Shown here: piece after piece, positions 1 to 7,170 of the stretch
Numbering within the stretch: position 1 is the stretch's first letter
How the letters are laid out: the number at the start of each line of letters is the position of its first letter
Source: an uncultured Oscillospiraceae bacterium
GTDB lineage: Bacteria; Bacillota; Clostridia; Oscillospirales; Oscillospiraceae
NCBI GenBank assembly: GCA_934593275.1
Contig: CAKTQE010000005.1
Span: 18,683-82,682 of the forward strand
Reading direction: 5' to 3'
DNA: 64,000 nt
Translations under genes and position numbers: made by a program
The notes under the pieces: generated by a model
Seen by the model: only the letters and a program-made list of their open reading frames with translations
Told to the model about the DNA's origin: nothing
Database searches by the model: none

Positions 1-1
1 T

Positions 2-532
2 TGGGCAGAAACAAAAGCTGCAATTTTAAGTATTTCCGCTGCGATAACGGAGTTCTTTACAGTAACGTTTCCGGCATGGATAACGGAAGTAAAGGAATGG
101 GCCATTGCGCTGCCAAAAACGCTGTTGGATGTAATCGTCCTGGCTCTTGCTACTGTGTTCGTGCCGGCTGCCGGTTACTGGGATGCGAAAGTAGCCGCAT
201 TGCAAGCAAGATTCCCGCTGTTTAATTCCATTCTGACCACCGGTAAAGGTTTTACCGGCTTCTTTTCCGGCCTAGGCTCTCGCCCGCCGATTATATATAT
301 TGACTTGGGAAGTTCCGCTTCCTGGGCCATGGGTGGCCGAACGATATTCTTAGACTTGACCTGGTATTCCCAATATAAGCCTACTATGGACACGGTTATA
401 GCTGGTTTCCTTTGGCTGCTTTTCGCTTGGCGGTTCTTCCTGCGTTTGCCTGGTCTGCTCCGTGGTGAAGTGGGAACCATAGATCGCTTGAATTCCTATT
501 TGAGCGAAAAGAGAGATAAAAATGGGGGCTAA
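2..532 (+). CDS. Inovirus-like membrane/minor coat protein, 3' part (partial)
   Basis: An open frame runs from the left edge of the window (frame 2) to the stop at 530-532, so the true start lies outside and the visible ATG at 125 is probably internal. The visible 176 residues contain two hydrophobic stretches, one near LLDVIVLALATVFVPAAG and one near TVIAGFLWLLFAWRFFL, separated by an aromatic and Gly/Ser-rich loop. It sits two bases before a small membrane protein and a Zot-type ATPase. In filamentous phages this position is held by the adsorption or minor coat proteins (pIII/pVI). The pIII-like assignment rests on gene order and membrane topology only; no diagnostic motif is visible. Confidence 0.55.
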   Translation, partial: WAETKAAILSISAAITEFFTVTFPAWITEVKEWAIALPKTLLDVIVLALATVFVPAAGYWDAKVAALQARFPLFNSILTTGKGFTGFFSGLGSRPPIIYIDLGSSASWAMGGRTIFLDLTWYSQYKPTMDTVIAGFLWLLFAWRFFLRLPGLLRGEVGTIDRLNSYLSEKRDKNGG

Positions 533-534
533 AG

Positions 535-783
535 ATGGTAACGGAAAAACTGATTGATATATTGTTTGGTGTTACCTCTGGCCTTTTCTCCCTGCTGCCG
601 GATGTAACATGGGACGTTAACACGTCCGCTTTCGAATATCTGCGGAGTGCCTTGGAAATGATTTGCTATCTGCTCCCTCTGGGACATATCAAAACTATTA
701 TTTCTCTGATTATCGGCATTGCCGTTTTCCGTGCTATGGTGTCTTTTTTCTGGGTTATCCGTGATTTGCTGCCCTTTATCTGA
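535..783 (+). CDS. Small inovirus-like membrane protein (pVI-like position)
   Basis: This 82-residue protein has two predicted membrane segments, roughly residues 8-22 and 46-75 (rich in Leu, Ile and Phe), and little else. The ATG follows the stop of the upstream partial gene by two bases, which suggests translational coupling. The Zot-like gene begins 12 bases after its stop. Small hydrophobic proteins directly before the pI/Zot gene are usual in filamentous phage genomes. The specific role (pVI-like cap protein or a minor structural protein) is inferred from position. Confidence 0.5.
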   Translation: MVTEKLIDILFGVTSGLFSLLPDVTWDVNTSAFEYLRSALEMICYLLPLGHIKTIISLIIGIAVFRAMVSFFWVIRDLLPFI

Positions 784-795
784 TAGGAGGTTTCT

Positions 796-1665
796 ATGTT
801 CCGTCAAGGCTTTTCTATAGCGTTCAAAATCGTCAAGTTTCTGTCATTCCTGATTATCCCTGTGGCGGTTGTCGCCGGTGTCTTTGCCCTTTTGTGCCTG
901 TCCTGGTATCTGGTGTTCCGGTACTATTTCAAGCTGGAATTAAAGCCCTCTGGTGTCGTGCGGCTGAAAAAGCGCAGCTTCTGGAAACAGATTTTCCACG
1001 ATGTTCCCCGCCGATATATCCTAGACCTCTATGAACGGGAACCGGGCTTTTTCCAGCCCAAAGGTATCCATATGTTCTGTGGTGAACAGGGGGCCGGAAA
1101 AACCATTGCCTGTGTAGAATTGATGTTAAGACTTCAAAAAATGTACCCTAAAGCTAAGATGATAACGAATTTCGGCGTGGCTTCTGAAAATGACGAATTG
1201 ACTGAATGGCAGCAGCTCCTTGAATATACCAACGGTCATAAGGGCGTGATTGTCGGCATTGATGAAATTCAGAACTGGTTTCAATCCGGCCGGAACCAAC
1301 TTCCTGAGGGTATGCTAGAAGTTGCAACCCAGAACCGGAAGAATAACCGGATCCTCTGCTGCACGGCCCAGGTGTTTACCCGTGTCAATAAGGGACTCCG
1401 GGAACAAGTCACGATGGTCTATAACCCCCATACTTTCCTCGGCTGCTTTACCGTAGTAGTCAAGCGGAAGCCTATCTTTGACAGTGAGGGGAACGTTATC
1501 GAAAGTAAATATCGTGGTATGTATTCCTTTGTCCACACTGAGGAATTGCGCAATGCTTACGATACTTACAAGGTCATTCACACACTGGCGAAAGAGGGCT
1601 TTAAGGACGCTCCTAATACAAACGTTACAAATGTTTATGTTGCCGCTCCCAGCCGGAAGCGGTAG
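796..1665 (+). CDS. Zot/pI-like inovirus morphogenesis ATPase
   Basis: The protein (289 aa) begins with a membrane helix at about residues 16-40, followed by a cytosolic P-loop domain. The Walker A motif GEQGAGKT is at residues 96-103 and a Walker B-like segment (GVIVGIDEIQ) follows about 50 residues later. This is the arrangement of the Zot domain family (pI of filamentous phages), the inner-membrane ATPase that drives virion extrusion, although pI usually has its membrane helix after the ATPase domain. A strong ribosome binding site (AGGAGG, 786-791) precedes the ATG. It closes a three-gene tract with the upstream membrane proteins. No secretin gene follows, as expected in a host with no outer membrane. 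This is the best single indicator of an integrated filamentous phage here. Confidence 0.85.
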   Translation: MFRQGFSIAFKIVKFLSFLIIPVAVVAGVFALLCLSWYLVFRYYFKLELKPSGVVRLKKRSFWKQIFHDVPRRYILDLYEREPGFFQPKGIHMFCGEQGAGKTIACVELMLRLQKMYPKAKMITNFGVASENDELTEWQQLLEYTNGHKGVIVGIDEIQNWFQSGRNQLPEGMLEVATQNRKNNRILCCTAQVFTRVNKGLREQVTMVYNPHTFLGCFTVVVKRKPIFDSEGNVIESKYRGMYSFVHTEELRNAYDTYKVIHTLAKEGFKDAPNTNVTNVYVAAPSRKR

Positions 1666-1688
1666 CGGAACCTCCGCCCGCTCCGGCT
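1651..1688 (+). terminator. Long hairpin spanning the zot stop codon
   Basis: AGCCGGA (1651-1657) pairs with TCCGGCT (1682-1688), GCGG (1659-1662) with CCGC (1678-1681), and GCGGA (1665-1669) with TCCGC (1673-1677), giving a long, nearly continuous stem over the stop codon of the Zot-like gene. There is no U-tract after it, so it may not be an ordinary intrinsic terminator. In filamentous phages structured hairpins after the last morphogenesis gene serve as packaging signal or strand origin, which is an alternative reading. Confidence 0.5.
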
Positions 1689-2331
1689 GGATAGGCTGCT
1701 TACATCTGTAAATTTGCCTATGGTAGGCCGAGAAGCCCCCCTTGAATATTTATATTCAAATTGATGTATATTTTACATTATTTTATTGAAATGGTTGCAA
1801 TTCAGGATTTAGGCACCATGAACGCAATAAAACTTTCTATTTTGTTGCGTTCGGTGCTTTAGGCCCTCCAGGCGTTCAGCTGCCGTTCTCCTGATGCCTC
1901 CATTTCTTTTGGTTTTCAGGTTCCTTTATGGGTTTTACCTATTCTTTGGCTCCTAGAATAACGCTATTTTTCCGGTTTGTCAATCTTGCTTTTTTCTGCG
2001 CCATTTTCCTGAAATCGTATTGTTATAAGGTGGCTGAAATTCATCCTTTTGTTGCGTTGGCTTTTTCGGCTGCTGGGAATGCGTTCTTATTCGCTTGTTT
2101 ACAGTGTTTTCCAAACTTTTCAGACTGGGTTGATTGCGCTATTTTGTTCAAATACGTGTTTTGTACTATAAGTATTTCCCTATCATTCATTTTGGGGTGA
2201 AATGATATAATTTCTCGGTTTTTCTTAAATATTCATTTTCGCCGGGTCTTATGCTGTCTGCTGGCACTTCTGACCCTTGGCTGCTGCCTGTCCCCCTGCC
2301 TTTGTTCAGCCGGCGGAAGCTGTTGCTGTAG
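1666..2331. other. Non-coding prophage end with several inverted repeats
   Basis: No convincing gene is seen over about 660 bases. The stretch is T-rich on the plus strand and carries three dyads: a perfect 8-bp palindrome at 1742-1759 (TTGAATAT, two bases, ATATTCAA); a 13-bp stem at 1813-1857 (GCACC and GAACGCAA pairing with TTGCGTTC and GGTGC); and TATCATT/AATGATA at 2181-2207. Filamentous phages keep their strand origins, packaging hairpin and XerCD attachment site in such an intergenic region, so this is probably the phage intergenic region and/or the right attachment end. A 90-codon frame at 1928-2200 lacks a ribosome binding site and is not called. Confidence 0.5.
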
Positions 2332-3066
2332 CTATCGACTTTCTTGAAAAAGTTCTATACTGTATTTGGTAGGATTGTTTTGCTCGATAAAAACATTCGC
2401 ATATAAATCCCCCCTGCGATGAAATGGTGTCAAAACATAGTAATTACTTACTGCTTTGTATTCCTTACCCTCGTAAATAAATCCACATACGATTCTGCAA
2501 CTGATGTAATTTCCAATCCTAATCCAGGATGCTGGAATTATATCCTTGATTTCAGAGTCTATACAAATACCCGTATGCTTCAGGTTTTTCAATTTTTTCT
2601 TGTCGTATGTCAGCTTACCCACAGAAACCAGAAACAGCATTATCCACACAGAGGCATTGAGCAACATGACCTCCAATATAGTTGGATCAAAAAAATTCCC
2701 AATAAAACCAACAGCTAATTCAATCACCGCCACAAGCAATGTTACATTAGAACATGTAGCGAATAAGTATTTTATTGGCTTAAGATTGGCAATTTGCTTT
2801 TCTTTGTAAAGCTTGGAAATGTTTTCTTCTGCTTTTCCTTTATATTCGTCTGCTGCTATATGTTCACCAGAAAAAAGCTCGTTCAAACTAATGCCCAAAG
2901 CATCACATAAAGGCTGTAAAAGCGACACGTCTGGCATTCCTCTACCATTTTCCCATTTAGAAACCGCCTGATTAGTAATGTCTAATCGTTCGGCAAGCTG
3001 TATTTGTGTTAGATTTTTTTCTTTTCTACACTGTGCAATAAATGCACCTATTTTTTTCTGGTCCAT
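2332..3066 (-). CDS. XRE-family HTH regulator with membrane segments
   Basis: The N-terminal 65 residues form a typical XRE/HTH_3 domain: residues 6-63 contain TQIQLAERLDITNQAVSKWE followed by NGRGMPDVSLLQPLCDALG. Two hydrophobic segments follow at about 101-125 and 130-152, then a hydrophilic C-terminal part. The whole (244 aa) matches membrane-tethered XRE regulators common in Clostridia, whose targets are usually unknown. The start is supported by AAAGGAG just upstream of the ATG. It is the first gene right of the phage end and may belong either to the host or to the accessory segment; nothing in the sequence decides this. Confidence 0.8.
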   Translation of the reverse strand: MDQKKIGAFIAQCRKEKNLTQIQLAERLDITNQAVSKWENGRGMPDVSLLQPLCDALGISLNELFSGEHIAADEYKGKAEENISKLYKEKQIANLKPIKYLFATCSNVTLLVAVIELAVGFIGNFFDPTILEVMLLNASVWIMLFLVSVGKLTYDKKKLKNLKHTGICIDSEIKDIIPASWIRIGNYISCRIVCGFIYEGKEYKAVSNYYVLTPFHRRGDLYANVFIEQNNPTKYSIELFQESR

Positions 3067-3151
3067 AAAACAAATCTCCTTTATACTATTTTTGACCTCA
3101 GTATATCAAATAGAGTATTCATTTTGAACATACTAAGCGTTGAAGGGAGTC

Positions 3152-3366
3152 TCAACGTTGAGTTGAATAGATATTAACTATGGTGTCTAACCGTTCCTGT
3201 GCCTGTTCGTTCAGGTATGCAACATATGTCCATAACTCCCCAGTCAGTATCAATGTGTTCAATCTGGCTTGGTGGACTTCTCTTAAATATTCCCGGTGCA
3301 GCCGTCCATACTTCCAAATGGGACGTTTTTCCTCTGGCAGTTTCAAGTTCGGGATGTAATCCTGGT
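3152..3366 (-). pseudogene. tnpV: TnpV-like transposon protein remnant
   Basis: The frame reads DQDYIPNLKLPEEKRPIWKY and then continues through GRLHREYLREV and YLNEQAQERLD. This pattern (PEE.RPI..YGR...YL, then NEQA.ERL) is that of TnpV, a small accessory protein carried by Clostridial transposons and integrative elements. The first residues are missing: a stop codon directly precedes the recognisable part, and the fragment begins exactly where the NUDIX gene ends. The C-terminal part after ERLDTIV is also short. It is therefore a relic of a mobile element rather than a working gene. The only ATG, at 3346, would give a 64-residue peptide. Confidence 0.7.
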
Positions 3367-3367
3367 C

Positions 3368-3799
3368 TTACTTATATTTTAATATCACTTTGCACAGGTC
3401 TGCTGGTACCAAATTCATTTTTGTGATATCTTCTATCGTAACAAGAACCGGATTATATTGCCCGCGTTCTATTTTCCTGATTGGATCATTATATTCAGGC
3501 CCCGTACCAGTTCCAAAACGCCCCTCCATATATTTGCATAGTATGAAAAAATTAATACTGGTGGCATTTTCACGCCTTTCTACGATTTCCAAGGCCTTGC
3601 ATTTTACGCCTAATTCTTCGCACATCTCCCTTTCTACAGCTTGAAAAACAGTCTCATTACCTTCAACGCCGCCTCCAGGCACTACATAATACTCTGGTTG
3701 ATTAGACTTGATTCTTTTGATTAAGGCAATACATTTTTCACCACGACTATTATATAGGAATAAAACGCCTCGTGCCGTTGTTCGTTTAATCATTGACAA
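3368..3799 (-). CDS. NUDIX hydrolase
   Basis: The 143-residue protein carries a clear Nudix box beginning GGGVEGNETVFQAVEREM and continuing CEELGV, around residues 42-65, which fits the GX5EX7REUXEEXGU pattern and provides the metal-binding glutamates. Such enzymes hydrolyse nucleoside diphosphate-linked substrates; the substrate cannot be read from this sequence. Length is typical for small NUDIX proteins. It ends against the TnpV remnant and is separated from the GNAT gene by 120 bases, so it may be part of a small accessory patch inserted beside a decayed transposon. Confidence 0.85.
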   Translation of the reverse strand: MSMIKRTTARGVLFLYNSRGEKCIALIKRIKSNQPEYYVVPGGGVEGNETVFQAVEREMCEELGVKCKALEIVERRENATSINFFILCKYMEGRFGTGTGPEYNDPIRKIERGQYNPVLVTIEDITKMNLVPADLCKVILKYK

Positions 3800-3919
3800 T
3801 TACCTTCTTAAGACGTGATTTCCTTGTACCTAATTCTTATTGGCCCTTTGACATCTTTTACCGTAGTCGAGAAACATGTGTTCTTGAGTGTTTTGACCAT
3901 TAGAAACTTTAATATCACA

Positions 3920-4360
3920 TCAAAAGTTCAACTCCATAATGATTTCATTCTCGTCACGATCTGTTTCTACAAAGCCTAACTTTTCATAAAGATGCTTGGC
4001 GGCCTGGTTTCCTTGGATGTAGCAAAGAACTACTTTGCAATATTTACCATCGGCTTTCATTGCATCCAGAACCGTTCTGGCCGCTTCCTCGCCGTATCCT
4101 TTGCCTTGATACTGCGCGTTAATAAAGAATTCACTGAAAATATAAGCATTGAATTGAGGCTCATCGTGGTACGATCCCATACCGATAGGCGTGTCGTCAC
4201 TGTAAATGATGTACGCTCGGCTTCTTGCGTTGCGGTACGCATACGCACGGGCAAGTAGCATTGTGCTGCTTGCAACATATTGCTTTTGCTCATCCGTAAC
4301 AGCGAATGGAATGCGCCAATTCTTTTCATTTACGTCTTCTAATCGAATCATTGTTTCCAT
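3920..4360 (-). CDS. GNAT-family N-acetyltransferase
   Basis: The protein (146 aa) has the GNAT acetyl-CoA binding motif QYQGKGYG (about residues 82-89) and the late motif AAKHLYEKLGFVETDRDEN typical of the family C-terminus. Its opening, with a block like RLEDVNEKNWRIPFAVTDEQ, resembles the spermine/spermidine acetyltransferase-like branch (BltD/PaiA type), so a small polyamine or drug substrate is plausible but not shown. It stands alone between the NUDIX gene and the envelope region, with an A/T-rich leader that could hold its promoter. Confidence 0.85.
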   Translation of the reverse strand: METMIRLEDVNEKNWRIPFAVTDEQKQYVASSTMLLARAYAYRNARSRAYIIYSDDTPIGMGSYHDEPQFNAYIFSEFFINAQYQGKGYGEEAARTVLDAMKADGKYCKVVLCYIQGNQAAKHLYEKLGFVETDRDENEIIMELNF

Positions 4361-4457
4361 TCACCCTCGTGTAATATCTACTACTATTGGCTTTAGTATA
4401 ATGCACCACACGGACTTGTGTCAACGATAGAGTGAAAAATGTAGCCTATTGCTTGTG

Positions 4458-5894
4458 TTATTCAAAGAGCGGAATCAACGTCATTGGTTTTAGCGTATTT
4501 CCGGCAGAGAGGAATACTTTCCCGCTTTTATCCGGCTGGAACACCAAATTCATGACGGTTTCTCCGTCCTCATTTCTCTCCTCTGTTACCCATCCGGAAA
4601 AGTGTTTTCCCTCCGGGGCTGTCACAACAGGACACATCAATTGGGTAATGGAGGTATCATAAAAATCGGATTGCAGGACGGTATCCCCATTTTTGAAGGT
4701 AAGCCGGACCTGCTGATTTTCTTTCATCACATCCTCTGCGGTCATGGCATAGCAGAGCCATTTGTCAGAGGACTGCTTTTCAAAAAACAGACTTTGGCTA
4801 ATAATGCTTTCCTTGACGCTGCCATCCTTCCGATGCTGATTCAGGGTCACAGATACCCGGGTAGAGAACAGTGTATCCGAATACCGGCAGAAATCCGAAA
4901 CAGTCTCATTGGTGAAGTCAAAGCTTGCGGCTCCCTGAACGAAGCCCAGTTCCGTGCCAGTGATGGCGTTGTAGGCATCCGAACCTTTTACAAAGTACTG
5001 GGTAACGTCCTTCCGGCTGGCCTGCTTCATCATATACAGGGCGTAGGTTTTGATTGCATTGAGGACGGTGCTGCGCTGGGTATCATCCATGGTACTCTCC
5101 GCCATCTGCTCCGTGAAAGTATGGGTAGTTTCATCATAGACGACATCCGTATCATTTCCGTTTCCGTCAACGATCCGAACGCTAGGCACAGTGGAGTTAC
5201 CGATGGTTTCCTGGGTGCAGATGCGGATGCCTGTCACACCAACGGGCAGGTAATCTTCCGCCTGCATGGTGCTGATCTGGATGGTAGCACTATCATCCAA
5301 AGCCGTTCCGTTCACATAAGCCGTATGTCCATCCAATTTTTGAATCCGATAGCTGATTTCTTCCTGCTTCAGAAAGAACGTCACTTTGCCCAGCTCCCAG
5401 TCCGGGATGTCTGTTTGGGCGGTTCCCTGACTTTGATTCACCAGGGTAAATTCTGCAATTTTTTCCTTTTCCAGACGTATCAGATATTTTTTATCTCCGG
5501 ATAGTCCGGTAGAGGTTTCCATGATGGTAAGCTCTGAGTTTCCAACGGTGCCCTCCATGCTGTTTACAAAAGCGTCCCTGCTTCCATAAGAGGAATCCTG
5601 TGCCAGATCGTACAGCGTTCCCCAGTCGTGGACAGCAAACAGCTGGATAAATACCTCTGAGGCTTTCGTTGACGGCTGGGCCAATTCATAGCGGGTCAGC
5701 CAGCCTTTGAGTTCGTTCAACCCGAAAAAGGATGCCCCGCAGAACAGTATCATGCACAGAAAGAATACTGTATAGAATACGATGCTTCCGGTGCCAGAAC
5801 CCCTGCTGCGAGAAACCGCAGTCCGGTATTTGGATGAAGAAGGAGCTATGCTTGCAGATAATTTGCTTTTACGCTCAAATTTTCCCTGATACAT
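4458..5894 (-). CDS. Membrane-anchored extracellular protein of unknown function
   Basis: The protein (478 aa) has a basic cytosolic N-terminus, one membrane helix at about residues 38-59 and a large extracytoplasmic part. An internal segment near residues 60-130 (helical, with LFAVHDWGTLYDLA) looks like an NTF2-like fold, as found in the N-terminal part of some penicillin-binding proteins. The last 60 residues (GKHFSGWV, then LKPMTLIPLFE) resemble an InlB B-repeat/Flg_new beta module. No catalytic motif was found. It starts four bases after the NAGPA gene stop with GGGGAGG inside that gene's end, so the two are almost certainly co-translated and probably act together at the wall. Confidence 0.6.
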   Translation of the reverse strand: MYQGKFERKSKLSASIAPSSSKYRTAVSRSRGSGTGSIVFYTVFFLCMILFCGASFFGLNELKGWLTRYELAQPSTKASEVFIQLFAVHDWGTLYDLAQDSSYGSRDAFVNSMEGTVGNSELTIMETSTGLSGDKKYLIRLEKEKIAEFTLVNQSQGTAQTDIPDWELGKVTFFLKQEEISYRIQKLDGHTAYVNGTALDDSATIQISTMQAEDYLPVGVTGIRICTQETIGNSTVPSVRIVDGNGNDTDVVYDETTHTFTEQMAESTMDDTQRSTVLNAIKTYALYMMKQASRKDVTQYFVKGSDAYNAITGTELGFVQGAASFDFTNETVSDFCRYSDTLFSTRVSVTLNQHRKDGSVKESIISQSLFFEKQSSDKWLCYAMTAEDVMKENQQVRLTFKNGDTVLQSDFYDTSITQLMCPVVTAPEGKHFSGWVTEERNEDGETVMNLVFQPDKSGKVFLSAGNTLKPMTLIPLFE

Positions 5895-5897
5895 AAC

Positions 5898-7064
5898 TCA
5901 TTCCTCCCCAGCGGGCCGAACCATCCAGAAATCCGGCATCTTTCTCGGCTCCGACTGAAGCAAAGAGTAGCTGTTCATGATTCGAACCTCTCCGCTGTCA
6001 CCATAGCGACCATAGGTATCCCGATACATCATGACCGTGGAGGAACCGCCGTCCATATTGCATGCGTTTACGGCGCCGTATTCTACCATAATGTCGATGG
6101 TATCTTTGTATTCCCCGCCCATGGAACTGGGCTGTCTGCCATCAATGCAGACGAAAATCACGGTTCCGTCGGCGCGCTGGCCTATGGCTGTTCTGGGATT
6201 GAGGCCGGATACCTTGTTATATTCTTCCATATTGATTTGGCCATTCATGATCAAAACGGGGCCAAAGCAGCAGCCATCCCGGATGTTCAGTTTTTCCGCC
6301 TGGGCCTTGGAGAGATTTTCCGTAGAAACAACCAGAATGTTGTCCTTTGTAAAGCCCGCAAAGCCGCTGGTTTCCGTGGGTTTGCCGGAGGTCCAGACGC
6401 ATTCCCCTTCCGAATAGACGAGACCGGCAGGCAGAGAACCCACATAGTCCCCGGCCGTGCCATCATCGTTAAATGCTCCGCCGTTAATACCTGCAATCGC
6501 TCCTTCATCTTTCATTGCAGCCGTCAACCGTTTTCCGGGGATGCTGGTGCTAAAGCCGTTGTGGGTGGAAATCCCCAAATAAACCTGAGCCGGGTCACGG
6601 ACCAACATTACTTTGGCGTTGTATGTTCTGCCGCGAACATCCTCGATACGGATCCCGTCAGGGAAATCATCCCATTCGCTGCCACTTCCCGCCTGATTTC
6701 CCCGATTGATCACCACGGCACTGGTATCGGTCAGCGCATCCTCCAGTTCCGCATGAACACCGGTCCGAATCTCCGCAACGGTATCCTCCCCAATGAATAG
6801 AGCCGGTACCCATTTGGTTGCACTGGCCTCAATGAGTGCCATAGTAAGCTGATTCCGTGCCGTGGGAGAAGGTCCGTTGAATACCAGATTCAAAACCAGT
6901 AAAAAGTCCCCAAACAACAGAAGAACGGTCACGACCAGCACCAGCAAGAAGCGTCGGAGAATACTTCCCAGCAGTCCATTCCCCTTTTTCCTCCGGATGG
7001 GGACGGTAGCGACATTGCGCTGCTTTCCGGAAACGTTTTTGAAAGTCCTGTTTTCTTTCTTCAT
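5898..7064 (-). CDS. Phosphodiester glycosidase (NAGPA-domain) envelope enzyme
   Basis: After a basic tail and a membrane helix (about residues 37-61) the extracellular part from about residue 130 is a NAGPA/phosphodiester glycosidase domain. It shows the family landmarks GINGGAF (192-198), GPVLIMNG (268-275), PRTAIG (290-295), a DGR (308-310) and the active-site signature NMDGGSST (336-343). The family cleaves sugar-phosphodiester bonds; in Gram-positives it is linked to wall or exopolysaccharide metabolism. All signature residues are retained here, unlike in the M56-fused copy at 9928-11736, which shares VMLVRDP, PRTAIG and YRDT.GRYG. It forms a two-gene unit with the downstream 478-aa protein. 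Confidence 0.85.
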   Translation of the reverse strand: MKKENRTFKNVSGKQRNVATVPIRRKKGNGLLGSILRRFLLVLVVTVLLLFGDFLLVLNLVFNGPSPTARNQLTMALIEASATKWVPALFIGEDTVAEIRTGVHAELEDALTDTSAVVINRGNQAGSGSEWDDFPDGIRIEDVRGRTYNAKVMLVRDPAQVYLGISTHNGFSTSIPGKRLTAAMKDEGAIAGINGGAFNDDGTAGDYVGSLPAGLVYSEGECVWTSGKPTETSGFAGFTKDNILVVSTENLSKAQAEKLNIRDGCCFGPVLIMNGQINMEEYNKVSGLNPRTAIGQRADGTVIFVCIDGRQPSSMGGEYKDTIDIMVEYGAVNACNMDGGSSTVMMYRDTYGRYGDSGEVRIMNSYSLLQSEPRKMPDFWMVRPAGEE

Positions 7065-7121
7065 GGAAATTACCTCTTTTGGTCCACATGATGAAGACGA
7101 TTGCTTCTAATAAAGTGTAAA

Positions 7122-7154
7122 AGAAACCTGAGACCTGTTTTTGCAGATCTCAGG
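7122..7154 (-). terminator. Intrinsic terminator after the anti-sigma gene
   Basis: CCTGAGA (7127-7133) pairs with TCTCAGG (7148-7154). Read on the minus strand the stem is followed by a T-rich run. It lies between the end of the 688-aa anti-sigma-like gene and the start of the NAGPA gene, so these are probably separate transcripts. Confidence 0.6.
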
Positions 7155-7170
7155 CCCCTGCCATCGTTTT

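Noticed and set aside
1742..1785. Possible dif/XerCD site in the prophage end
   Set aside because: One arm (ATTTTACATTA) resembles a XerD arm, but the other half does not match; not enough for a call.
1928..2200. Plus-strand frame of 90 codons after the zot gene
   Set aside because: It is rich in Phe and Leu as expected of T-rich DNA, has no ribosome binding site, and lies in a hairpin-rich non-coding region.
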